A stretch of DNA of 64,000 nt from assembly GCA_947471745.1 (NCBI GenBank), contig CANJKZ010000170.1, positions 3,810,001 to 3,874,000 of the forward strand, in the 5' to 3' direction. Under the pieces are notes generated by a model. It made no database searches. It was not told where the DNA came from and saw nothing but the letters and a program-made list of their open reading frames with translations. This document shows, one piece after another, positions 35,301-45,058 of this stretch. Both the position numbers and the translations under genes were made by a program. Source of the DNA: Closterium sp. Naga37s-1 (lineage: Eukaryota; Streptophyta; Zygnematophyceae; Desmidiales; Closteriaceae). The first letter of the stretch is position 1. Each line of letters begins with the position of its first letter.

Positions 35301-36411
35301 GAGCGGTACGGAGAAGAGCACGAGAGGAGGATCGAACGGCTAACGTCCGGGCAAGAACCGCCAGCCTTATCGGAGTGAGTCAGCCGGGTGTGAGCCTTAG
35401 AAGGATCCCTCCACATCGTGGAATTATACGGAGGAATTGGCAGCGGTCCGGCAGCAGCGCTGCGAGCGGGATGTATCGTTAAACAATGGATCCATGTCGA
35501 GTGGGACCCAGTAGTGCGGAAGATGGCGCGGCACCACGTGCTGCTGCTAGCAGAGGAGTACCCTGACCAGCTTTGGGCGACGGCGATCCCACCAGAAGCG
35601 GAGCAGGGGGTGCACGACGTAAGAGACTTCACGGAGAGAGCGCTGGATGACTGGAGGCAAGTGGACTTGGTCATCGCCGGATGGGAGTGCCAAAGGTATT
35701 CGCGAGCAGGGGAAGGGGGATGGAAGATGCCAGGGGAGCGTCCTTCCGAGATCTCCGAAGGGTCTTGGAGATGATACAGAGACGACAGGGGGAGGTCTTG
35801 TACATACTGAAGAACGTGGATTTAGCGGAGGATCGGCGGGAGCCAGTAAAACGGGCATTCGCAAAAATCGTTGAAGTACTAGGGCGAGGAGTACCGGCCG
35901 ACGCGGAATCCAGATCGCACCAGCCAAGGAGGTACTGGCAGAATGGGATGTCGACAGCAGCGCTGAGGCACTCGCTGGCCCAGATGCAACGGCCCGAGCC
36001 ACGCTTAGTGAGCGACATCTTGGAACCGAACCGCATGCCACCTCCGGTGATGTGCCACGACCATCCATCGCAGAACCAGGGAAGCCGCGACAAGCATTGC
36101 CGACACTCGTGTCCTACGAGGACGCTAGAGGATTCGTGATGGAAGGAGATCTACCCGGGCCAGGGATGATCTATGACGTTAGAAAGGGGAGGTGGGAACA
36201 ACCCACACCGAACGAGAGGGAAGCGGCTATGGGACATTTGTGGGGGGCGACTGCACACCCGGAGGTGACGGAACAGCAGTGCCGAGCCGCCTTGGGAAGG
36301 GCCATGGATGTGAATATGATGACGTGGCTGCTGGAGACGATCCGCATGCATCTGAAGGCGAAAGAGCTGCAACGGGACATTGCGGTCAGCGAACGCAACC
36401 GGGAGTTTGAG
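35301..36411 (+). pseudogene. Element II cytosine C5-methyltransferase, inactivated
   Basis: Motif I is ELYGGIGSG (about 35421-35447). Motif IV is AGWECQRYSRAGEG with the catalytic Cys codon at 35688-35690. A frameshift near 35700 follows. Motif VI is YILKNVD, where G has YIVENVD: the catalytic Glu is Lys (codon AAG 35810-35812). Motif VIII is HQPRRYWQN. A second frameshift near 36050 leads to AEPGKPRQALPTLVSYEDARGF and the C-terminal ALGRAMDVNMMTWL. Two frameshifts, stops around 35300-35400 and Glu-to-Lys make it dead. Its WECQ matches G and differs from the common PCQ, so that variant was present before the two copies split. Confidence 0.88.
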
Positions 36412-37593
36412 TCGGCCGAGTGGCACAAGAAGGCGTTGGCTAAAATGGAGGAGAGGTACGAGGAGAGAGTAGAGGAAGGATGGGCATACATGGCGATAAA
36501 GGGAACTGAGAGAGGGTCTGACGGAGAGGCGTCAGTAGAGGTGGAGAAGACGGGGCGGGGAGATAGGGGGCCCGAAGAGGACTGGCCCCTAGGCGAAAAG
36601 ATGGACGGGGAGGCAGTGGCAGCCATGCAAGAGGTGCTGAGGCAGCACCGCGGGACCTTCGCATACACGCTGCAAGAGCTGGGGAAGTGTAGGACCCATG
36701 AGATGAAGATCAAGCTCAACAGTGAGGTCCTGATATACGACAGGAAACGGAGGATGAGCCCAGGAGATGTGGACATCTGCACAGAGAAATGCAACGAACT
36801 ACTCGCGGCAGGGCTGATTCAGCGGTCAGAGAGCGATTACGCAGCGGCAACGGTCGTGGCGTCGAGGAAAGATTTGACCGGGGAAGTCTCGGCGCGGAGA
36901 ATGTGCGGGGACTACCGAGGCTTGAAAAAAGTCACGATCGCCGATCGATACCCTATGCAGTCGGCCGAAGAGATCTTCGATAAATTGCAAGGAGCGAAGG
37001 TGTTATCGACCTTGGACCTGCGTCAAGGATTCAACCAAATTCCCATCCGGCCCTCCGACTGCAAGAAGACCGCGTTTCATGGGCCGGAATACCTATATGA
37101 ATGGTGGTTTATGCCATTCGGGACAAAGAACGCGCCCGCGCTGTTTCAGCGGATCATGGATACCGCGCTTAGGGGAGTACCAGCGGCGGCATGCTACATA
37201 GACGACGTCATCGTCTTCAGCCCCGACGCTGAGCAACATGTGAGGGATGTGAAAGTGACGCTGGATGCTATTCGGGAAGCCGGCCTCACCTGTCACCCGA
37301 AGAAGTGCAGCTTTGGGAACACGGGAGTGAGGTACCTGGGGTTTGAGGTGAAAGGGGGGAGGCTGGGGATCCAAAAAGCTAAAGTAGGGGTCCTAGACCG
37401 AGTGCCGCCGCCGAAAGACCGGAGCACCCTGAGGGCAGTGCTGGGGTTCCTCAACTACTACAGAAAGTTTATACCTAACTTTAGCAAGACGGCAGCGGTC
37501 CTGAACAGATTGCTGAGAGAGGATCAGAAATGGCAGTGGGAGGAAGCAGAGCAAGAAGCGCTGAGCGCGCTACTGAGGGCTGACATTGCCTAA
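36412..37593 (+). CDS. Element II reverse transcriptase, open segment
   Basis: The frame is open from the end of the methyltransferase through RT. An acidic linker (KTGRGDRGPEEDWP) leads to MCGDYRGLKKVTIADRYPM, STLDLRQGFNQI (motif A Asp), LYEWWFMPFGTKNAPALFQ, and CYIDDVIVFS (motif C, near 37195-37224). It ends with FLNYYRKFIPNF and EDQKWQWEEAE. A frameshift and TAA follow at 37591-37593, before RNase H. It closely parallels G residues 1200-1535. RT residues look functional, but without an intact Gag or continuous frame the element is not autonomous. Confidence 0.85.
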   Translation, partial: SAEWHKKALAKMEERYEERVEEGWAYMAIKGTERGSDGEASVEVEKTGRGDRGPEEDWPLGEKMDGEAVAAMQEVLRQHRGTFAYTLQELGKCRTHEMKIKLNSEVLIYDRKRRMSPGDVDICTEKCNELLAAGLIQRSESDYAAATVVASRKDLTGEVSARRMCGDYRGLKKVTIADRYPMQSAEEIFDKLQGAKVLSTLDLRQGFNQIPIRPSDCKKTAFHGPEYLYEWWFMPFGTKNAPALFQRIMDTALRGVPAAACYIDDVIVFSPDAEQHVRDVKVTLDAIREAGLTCHPKKCSFGNTGVRYLGFEVKGGRLGIQKAKVGVLDRVPPPKDRSTLRAVLGFLNYYRKFIPNFSKTAAVLNRLLREDQKWQWEEAEQEALSALLRADIA

Positions 37594-39337
37594 CAAGGAG
37601 GACCCGTTTATACTCTATACGGATTGGAGCAGCGCGGGGATGGGGGCAATCCTGTGTCAGAAGTGAGAGGGAGAGGAGAAGGTGGTGGCGTTCGCCAGCC
37701 TGAGCTACAATCCGGCCGAGGCGGATTACAGCTCCTACAAGGGGGAGGGGCTGGCGGCAGTATGGGCCATTACACATTTCCGAGTGTACCTACAAGGGAG
37801 GCCTTTCGAGCTGGTGACGGACCACCAGCCGCTAACCTGGCTGATGACGAATCAGGCACTGACTAGGAGGAATGCACAGTGGGCCATGCGATTACAGGAA
37901 TACGACTTAACGGTTCGACACCGAGAAGGGAAGACTATGCAACCCGTTGACGGTCTCTCGCAGAACCCTCTAGAGGACCGGCCCACAGCGTGCCTAGTGG
38001 CGCTGGCAAGAGGAATAGACGAGGAAGGAGCCAGCCGGTCGCAGGAGAAAGGGCCAGAGGACGTATGGGACGACCAAGAAGTCTTAGACTGGGTGCAAGG
38101 GAAGACCATGGAGACCACCCCTGTGAGCGAGAGAGCCAGGGCACGGGAAGCACATTACCGCTGGCACCAGGAACAGCTCCAGAAGAACACGCGCAATGGT
38201 TGGAAACTGGTGCTGAGGAAGAACGAACGAGAGCAGATTATACAGAGCGTGCATCGGCAGCTAGGGCATTACGTGAGCCAGAGGACCGCACAGCTAGTGG
38301 AGACGGGATGGTGGTGGGACGGGATGAGAAGGGACATCCGAGAGTGGGTGGCAGGATGCGAGCTTTGTAGTCGCAACCGAGCCGAGCTGGAACGTGGGAG
38401 GAAGGAGTTGCAGTCGCTACCTATACATGGCATAGGGTTCAGGTGGTCCTTAAACTTGGCGGGGGAAATGCCGTTGAGCTGGAGGGGAAAGCGGTACATC
38501 CTGATTATGATTGAGCACGGCAGCAAATGGGTGGAGGTGCGGGCCTTACCTAGCAAGAACCCGGCTAGGATAGCCGAAGCTTTCGAAGAGCAAGTCTTCA
38601 CCAGGTTCGGGGTGTGCGGAGAGGTGTTGACAGACCAAGGGACGGAGTTCATGGGAGAGTTCGACAAGCTGCTACAAGCTACGGGCATTACCCATAGAAG
38701 GACCTCGCGATACCATCCGCAGAGTGACGGGCTGACAGAGAGGTTCATGCAGACCAGAAAAAAGGGGCTCAGGGCATACGGAGAGCAGTTTAAACGGGAC
38801 TGGGACACACGAATGCCATGGGTGGTAGCCGGATACCGATTCAGCAAGCAAGCCGCGCTCAAAGACATGTCCCCATACTACCTCCTGTTGGGCAGAGAGC
38901 CGGTGTTGCCAGTGGACGCACCGAAGATACTGACCGGGTCGGTGAGGGTGGAGAAGGAAGAAGACTGGGTGGGGCTGGCCGAAGCGAGGGCGAGATACCT
39001 GCGAGAGTTATTGCCGGCGGCCTTAGAGAACCTCCACGTGGCGCAGCTGCGCAATGCACAGAGGTACAAAAGGAGAGGAGAGCTACGGGCAGGAAGGAAG
39101 GAGACAGTTCTGGGGGCAGGAGAGGAGTTATACTTGAAGGAGGCCAAGCACGACATGATGGACATAGGATTGAGTCAGGAGCGCTGGAAAGTGAAAGAGG
39201 TGAAGGAGTTGGGGGTGGTAGTACTAGTCAGCGAGAAAGGGCAGAAGAGGACCGACCACTATACTGACGTGGCTCGAGCCAGAGCCAGAACAGAGAGATC
39301 AGGGGAGCCGCAGACGCAAGGACAAGAGATCCAATGA
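37594..39337 (+). pseudogene. Element II RNase H and integrase
   Basis: The RNase H start (FILYTDWSSAGMG, about 37604-37642) is followed by a TGA at 37665-37667. The frame from 37682 then runs 551 codons without a stop: HFRVYLQGRPFELVTDHQPL (RNase H), the integrase zinc finger H191, H196, C226, C229 (counted from 37682), and the core. The expected first catalytic Asp is Asn258 (WSLNLAGEMP), with Asp318 (LTDQGTEF) and Glu353 (GLTERF) present. The C-terminus ends ARARTERSGEPQTQGQEIQ with no recognisable chromodomain. This is the only copy showing what integrase a DNMT-gypsy carries. Confidence 0.85.
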
Positions 39338-40123
39338 CCGCCAGCAGGAGCTCTGGGGCAGCCGCGGAGGGGGCAAGTGAGAGAAGGGGCCAGGAACAAG
39401 GGGAAGATGGCGGCGCGCATCGCGACGCGGCGCGGGGCAGAAACGCGGGCAGCAGCTGGGGCGGCGTGCGAGCAGAAGCGGGGCGGCACGCAGGTCCCTG
39501 GGGCGCTCCGACGGGCAACGGGCAGGGCGGCGCACAGGCCCCTAGGGCGCCGCGACGGGCGACGAGAGGGGGGGCGACGCGCGGGCCCCCAGGGCGCCGC
39601 AACGGGCGACGGGTAGGGCGGCGCGCGGGCCCCTGGGGCGCCGCGAGGGGCGATGGGAGGGGGCGACGCGCGGGCCCCCGAGACGCCGCGACGGGCGATG
39701 GGAGGGGGCAGCGCGTGGGCCCCCGGAGCGCCGCGATGTAACCGCCACGCGCCCCGAGCGCGTGGCGGGCAGAAAACCAAAAACGCCGTGCACGCCGGGC
39801 GCACGGCAGGCAGAGAACGTCGCGCGCCCGGAGCGCGCGACAGGTAGGACAGCAGCGGAAGCAGCATGGTGGGCCCAACCACGGGATCGACCCGCGTCGA
39901 CCTGCTCTGGTAGCATGTCAGAAAAGCCTAAACCTTAGTGACCTAGGGTTTAGCTCGGAAGGGTGAGTATCAAGAGAGTTGTTTGGCAAGCAAAAGAGGG
40001 TTTCACTATAGCAAATAACATATAGGTGAGAGAACAAGAACAAGAGGTGCACCACCAACAATGAAGCATTAACTACACTACACCTTCAAACGATTATATA
40101 AAATATGCCAACATATTTTGACA
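39338..40123 (-). mobile_element. Copia remnant: GC-rich leader, primer site and 208-bp LTR
   Basis: 39916-40123 starts TGTCAGAAAAGCC and ends ATTTTGACA, like the short LTRs of B, J and M. Next to it the minus strand at 39904-39915 reads TGCTACCAGAGC, two mismatches from the initiator-Met primer site. 39350-39880 is a GC-rich degenerate repeat built on GGGGCGCCGCGACGGGCGAC, resembling the leader of B (5280-5700). Open frames in it are low-complexity. The rest of this copia is absent, and the left edge directly follows the end of II's integrase. Confidence 0.65.
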
Positions 40124-41251
40124 CAGAGAACTGAGTGGGCTGTAAGGGCCAGGGTGAAGGTGAGGAGAGGAGGGAGAAGGAGGCAGGCTAACACAGAGAC
40201 TGATGTGCAAGATTCTGACAGGGGCCAGCCTGCCGCTGGAGTGATTGCGCTGGAGCATCGCCAATAGCTCCGACATGTGGTGGAAAGTGTTGACATTGTG
40301 TGGCGGATTGTTGAGATGCCGATGGTCCGCATTGTCACTCCGTGAGGGTGTAGCTCTAACATTCGACGGCGCTGGAGAAACGGGGCGCTCCAAAACGCGT
40401 CTACCGGGAACCCCAAAAAGTTGCGCCAGGATCTGGAGAAGTTTCGCCTTGGTAGTTTTGTCGAGATTCCCCAGCATCGAGACGAAATCCGGGCGAGCAG
40501 CAGCAGGCATCGCCCCGATTTTGTCAAGATTCTGCTGCAATGGGCGCCGCAAATTTTTGCCAGGTGAAAGATTCGCCACACACGCTGATGCAGCAGGCCC
40601 TCGAGGCCCCTGCTCCTCTAGCGCGTGCCTTTCTCGGACTGGCACGCGTCCCTCCGGGGCCTGCACAGTTTCAGTCACGGGCTTACGCTCCACTGTCGCC
40701 TGCCTCTCGTGACCTGACACGCGCCCCTGAGGGGCTGTAACAGTAGCTGCCGCGGCCACAGGGCGGTTGTCCTGGATGGAAAATCCAGGCGGTCCATCAT
40801 TGCGATTGGCGCGATTTGCAGCAGGGGCTTCGACATTTCGTCCCTGACAAATTTCTGCTCATGCGTCATTTGCGCCGGCAGGATCGCGGGATCTAGCACG
40901 AGATCCCTCTTTAGGGCGTTCCTCGGGAAGATTGTCACGTGCGCCCACCAGGGAAGTTGGAGCATGATCATCGTCATTTTGACAATTGGCTACTGCGCCA
41001 ATTAGATCAAGCGCTGTAACTACTGCACGAGACTCATTTCGTGGCGAACTGGACCGGTCCCTCCCGGAAGACAAAATTCTATCATCACCTTGCCGAGGGG
41101 ACCCACGCTGAGAAGAACTCCTGGTATTAATGCGAGCAGCAGGAGGACGTCCGTTAATAGCGGAGACGAATCCGCTCGTCATCTCGTTAAGTATAGCAGT
41201 AAGAACGTCGTTGAGCAGGGTCGATGGTTGAACAGATCTCGATCTCCGCAT
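40124..41251 (-). pseudogene. ORF1 (Gag-like) of the PAT-like element
   Basis: From the ATG at 41249-41251 the frame reads MRRSRSVQPSTLLNDVLTAI with a Ser/Arg-rich section. It meets one TGA near 40857 and continues as VTAPQGRVSGHERQATVERK, PAAARPDFVSMLGNLDKTTK and HHMSELLAMLQRN to about 40125, where the copia LTR cuts it. I recognise no domain. Position (after the 5' terminal repeat, before RT) and basic, low-complexity character fit the first ORF of PAT/DIRS elements, thought to be Gag-like. Confidence 0.6.
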
Positions 41252-41269
41252 ATCAAGAGTGTGTGTGCC

Positions 41270-41409
41270 AACTCAAAATGAGATGGGTGAGACTAGTTGG
41301 CAGGTCTGTGGACCTGCCGAGGGATAAGAGGGGAATGCCTCCTTATTGCATTCCCACTTTCCAAATCTTGTCACAATCATCAAATTTAGAAATATATTTC
41401 TAGACTATT
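41270..41409 (-). repeat. 5' A1 terminal repeat of the PAT-like element
   Basis: AACTCAAAATGAGATGG ... AAATTTAGAAATATATTTC ... GACTATT, a direct repeat of 24035-24179 with several small differences. It marks the element's 5' edge. Copia H resumes at 41410. Confidence 0.8.
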
Positions 41410-42015
41410 CATGGTCCTTCAGCGCTTCGGCTTCCAGTTCTCCTCGCCACAGCCCACTTCTCTGCCTACAGGCCATTCGCTCTCAGCTCCACCTTCGGAC
41501 GAGTCCGTGGAGCCGAGTGGTCCGTATTCAGAGCTTGTGGGTTACCTCATGGACTTGATGACGTGCACACGACCTTACCTCACATACCCTCTCAGCCTCC
41601 TTGCTCGCTACGTTGCGCCCCCTAGACAACGGAAGGAGCATTGGACAACTGCACAAAGGGTACTGCGTTACTTGTGCAGTACATCAGGCATGGGGCTTGT
41701 GCTTGGGGGTTGGGGTCCAGTTGCTCTCACCGGTCACTCAGAAAATTCTTGGGCTGACGATCACACAACCCACCATTCGACACAGGGTTACAATTTCAGC
41801 CTCGGCATTGGCTCTGTCTCGTGGAGGTCCAGTCGTTCGTCTTCTGTACTTAGTTCCACCTGTGAGGCTGAGATCTACGATGAGGCTATGGCTGCACAGG
41901 AGCTCCGCTGGCTGACCTACCTACTGGCCGACTTGGGTGAGCGGCTTCGTTCTCCTCCAGTTCTGTACGTCGATAACAAGGCCACGCTTGCCTTGTATCA
42001 AGAGCAGAGAACTTT
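41410..42015 (+). pseudogene. Copia H, RT end and RNase H (segment 3)
   Basis: Resumes with VLQRFGFQFSSPQPTSLPTGHSLSAPPSDESVEPSGPY, continuing the frame that stopped near 23880. It continues CTRPYLTYPLSLLARYV and the copia RNase H (SENSWADDHTTHHSTQGY, STCEAEIYDEAMAAQELRW, LYVDNKATLALYQE). It breaks off at about 42015 where J continues EHRLEHKTKHI. Together with segments 1 and 2 it proves that 17.5 kb at 23881-41409 is inserted. Confidence 0.88.
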
Positions 42016-42408
42016 TAAAATCAGCCTGCCATGAACTTTTACCCTGACAAAATCAGCATAAAATAAACCCCCAACGCTGATTTGGTCACGACTTTGGGTA
42101 GGGCACGCTGATCCATCAGCATGCCATGAAACCAATCAAAGGGTCTGCTCTCGACATATGGCCCACTACAGCCTAGAGATAGCAAATGCAATTTGACAAA
42201 TGATGGCTGAAAAATGAGTGTCATCAATATCAAAAGTCTGAAAAATCAGTGTAGGTATAAAAAAATAGGCTTAAAATCACGAATCTTGTTACCTTATTCC
42301 CTTGGATATAAGATCGTAGGGTCTTATGCTAAATCCCTAGAAAAAATGGGGGGGGTCTTATCAAAGGAAAACAAATTATAACACCCGGGTCTTTTCATAT
42401 GGCATATT
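42016..42408. other. AT-rich non-coding stretch, origin unknown
   Basis: No coding frame, LTR or recognisable repeat family. It is clearly AT-richer than its surroundings and has scattered AAAATCAGC/GCTGATTT words in both orientations (for example 42018-42030, 42047-42058, 42076-42085, 42240-42250). It could be a remnant of host DNA or a small non-autonomous element. It separates the broken end of H from J's LTR. Confidence 0.5.
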
Positions 42409-45058
42409 TGTCAGAATGCTAGGAAGGAATGAATGAACTTGGAAAGTGTTGGGTACAAATATGAAACCCTAGAAGTGGCTGTACCCCATATTGGCTACCC
42501 CACTACAGCCTAAACATATATAGCATATATATAATTTGACACACCTCCATAGGCAAAGTGGGGGAGAGCAAGGGGTCACAAGACCAGTCAAGAGAAGCAA
42601 AGCAAGCTCAAGGTGGATCACAACATCACCACACACACTGAGCACAAGCAAAGGGCCACAAGGCCAGTTCACATGCAGAGGTATATATGCAACAACAGCA
42701 ACACAGTGATCACTACCTAGCAAGGGCAAGCATGCAGGTGTCTATATATATAGATCACTGTACAAGAAAAGTCTACAGCAAGTGAGGAAACGTGGGCACA
42801 AGGCCTAACAAAGTACAAAAGCGCTGATGATCACCAGGTTGAAGTGCCTTGGTGAATATATCAGCAGTGTTGGCCCGAGTGGCCACGTGAGCAAGACGAA
42901 GCTGACCACGCTGCTGCAACTCTCGAGCAAGGAAGTAGCGTAGAGCGATGTGCTTCGTTTTGTGCTCCAGTCTGTGCTCCTGACACAAGGCAATGGCGGC
43001 CTTGTTGTCTACGTACAGAACAGGAGGAGAACGAGGCCGCTCTCCCAAGTCGGTCAGCAGGTAGGTGAGCCATTGTAACTCATGTGCAGCCATGGCTGTG
43101 GTGTAGATCTCAGCCTCACAACTGGAGCTGAGAACAGAAGACGAGCGTGTAGACACCCAAGAAACAGAGCCAGAGCCAAGACTGAAGGTGTAACCCTGTG
43201 ACGACCGCTGCGTAGCCAGGTCGTCAACCCAAGAAGCGTCCGAGTGCGCCGTGAGGACAACATCGCCCCGTCCTCCAACCACGAGCCCCATGCCCGATGT
43301 ACTGCACAAGTAGCGCAGTACCCTCTTAGCAGCATCCATGTGCACCTTTCGGTGCCTACCAGGAGCCACGTAGCGAGCCAGAAGGCCAAGAGGGTACGCA
43401 AGGTCAGGACGAGTGCAGGTCATCAGGTACATGAGGCAGCCTACTAGCTCTTGGTAAGGACCACTCGGCTCTACGGACTCGTCCGAAGGTGGAGCTGAGA
43501 GCGAGTGACCTGTAGCCAGAGGAGTGGCCTGTGCCGAGGACCAGGTGAAGCCAAGGAGCTGAAGGACCTGCTGCACCATGTTTGACTGAGTCAGTGTGAT
43601 GGTGCGGCATGCTCTGTCCCGGGTGATCTGCAAGCCAAGGTAACTGCGCAGCTCACCCAGGTCTGTGCACGTGTGTCTCTTCTGAAACTCCGACTTCACC
43701 AGGGCGAGAGCCTCAGTGTCAGCAGTGGCAAAGACCAAGTCGTCGACGTACACGAGGATGTAGAACGGCGGCAGTGAAGTGTCGGTGCTCAGAAACAGCG
43801 ACGGGTCAGCAGTCGAAGGAGCAAACCCAAGAGCCGCAAGTGTCATCCTCAGTGTGTCGTGCCACTCACGCGGCGCCTAGCGGAGACCGTAGACTGGCCG
43901 CCGGAGGCTCCACTGGGTACCAGGAGGGAACAACCCAGTGGAGCCAGGTGGGCGGCGCAGCCAGATCTCCTCGTGCAGGCTGCCCTGTAAGAAAGCTGTG
44001 CTGAAGTCAAGAGAGTGAAGCTCGTAGTCACGCTGAGCGGCAACGTGCAGCAGCACCCGAAGAGTGGTCATCTTCGAGGTGGGGGAGAAGGTCTGGAAGA
44101 AGTCAACTCCCTCCCGCTGACTGAAGCCTCGAGCAACGTAACGAGCCTTGAAGACAGGCGGAGATCCCGGCGGCCGCTTCACCCTGAAAATCCACATGCC
44201 ATTGACGATGTTCGCCCCAGGAGGGGGAACCTCGTTGACGTAAGTGTCTGTGGACTTCCAAGATGCCATCTCTGCGTCCATGGCTGTCTGCCACTGAGAG
44301 GAGTACTCACCCGCGATCGCCTCAGCGTAAGAGCGTGGGGTCGGGATGTCTGGAGCATCCGGGTCTCCCTCAGGGGCAAGCAGCATGGCCACGAGATGAG
44401 GCACAGCGGCTGCAAGACACTCAAGGTCCTCCTGCCTGTCCTCAAGGACATCCGTGCCAAGAGCACACTCACCCCCAACGGACGGAGGACAGACAGACTC
44501 AGACTCAGCAACAAGACTAGCAGCGTAGTCTAGACGACAGGCAGCAGCAAAGTCAACAAGCTCAGTGATGAAGGCAGACGCAGCAGCAGACTCAAACGAC
44601 GGGTCAGTGACAACAGTGGCGAGCAGACACGTGACAGTAGGGTGAGCAGCACGAGCGCGGTCAGACTCAGGGTCTGGAACGTCAGGCAGAGAGGACTCAG
44701 GAGGGGACGGTAGGGGAACACGCCGCGGAGCAAAGGAAGGACGCAGAGCCATGAGGTGTGTGCCGAGGACAGCCGGCGGACGCTCACGAGGAACACGACA
44801 ACCAGTACGACCAGTGCGGACACTGCGAACAGGCGAGACAGGACGAGACGCAGGCTCACGACGCTCAGTTAGACCCTCTATCTGCTCAGTGTAAGGAGAA
44901 GGAGCAGGCAGCGGTGAGCCAGGCTGTAAAGGAAGACCAGTAGAAGACGGGAGGCTAAGTACCTGGCAAAGCTTGGAGTCAGGCGGTGGCAGGGACGAAG
45001 GCGACGGCGGAGCGAAGGACAGTCGCGGCTGTGCAAGGCCACCGGCACCAGTAGCTCT
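42409..45058 (-). mobile_element. Copia element J, 5'-truncated
   Basis: The 3' LTR (42409-42541, TGTCAGAATG...ATTTGACA, 133 bp) is followed by the polypurine tract (minus strand TATGGAGGTG, 42542-42551), then RNase H and RT reading leftward from about 45055. Gag, protease, integrase and the 5' LTR are absent. The right edge at 45058 lies in the Gly/Ala linker (GATGAGGLAQPRLSFAPPSPSS). Confidence 0.85.
42773..45055 (-). pseudogene. Element J RT-RNase H
   Basis: Linker (LPSPPESSLPDVPDPESD), then RT: WIFRVKRPPGSPPVFKARYVARGFSQ, LHSLDFSTAFLQGSLH, a TAG at 43877-43879 (Gln in L: GLRQVPREW), and ILVYVDDLVFATAD (43735-43776). RNase H: AHSDASWVDDLATQRSSQGY, SSCEAEIYTTAMAAHELQW, YVDNKAAIALCQE, and the terminal ANTADIFTKALQPGDHQRF typical of copia. 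Apart from the one stop (and a linker frameshift near 44760-44860) the frame is whole. It serves as the best RT-RNase H reference for H and L. Confidence 0.9.

Larger units (their letters stand above)
27137..39337 (+). mobile_element. DNMT-carrying Ty3/gypsy element II, decayed, hosts III
   Basis: Same architecture as G on the plus strand, and it keeps the integrase half that G has lost. Native segments are 27137-28200 and 33896-39337. Removing III with one GTACG copy restores the Gag frame (YRMVRDEVLGE). Order: LTR/leader, Gag, two zinc knuckles, protease, cytosine methyltransferase, RT, RNase H, integrase. No 3' LTR is found after 39337, where copia leader sequence follows. II is inserted in the PAT-like element upstream of its RT. 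Confidence 0.88.
23881..41409 (-). mobile_element. PAT/DIRS-type tyrosine-recombinase retrotransposon, interrupted
   Basis: Native DNA is 23881-27136 and about 40124-41409; the 13 kb between are later insertions. On the minus strand the order is ORF1, RT, RNase H, tyrosine recombinase. The ends show split direct repeats: a ~140-bp repeat at 41270-41409 recurs at 24035-24179, and a 46-bp repeat at 24184-24229 recurs at 23881-23926. In element direction this is A1-genes-B1-A2-B2, the PAT/Ngaro pattern. No LTR, integrase or adenine-methylase domain is seen. Flanking copia H sequence resumes within a few bases (GGTGCACCAA | GGTCCTTCAGCG) with no clear target duplication, as known for YR elements. 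Confidence 0.85.

Noticed and set aside
39377..39880. Gly/Arg/Ala-rich proteins on both strands
   Set aside because: Low-complexity frames in a GGGGCGCCGCGACGGGCG-type degenerate repeat of a copia leader.
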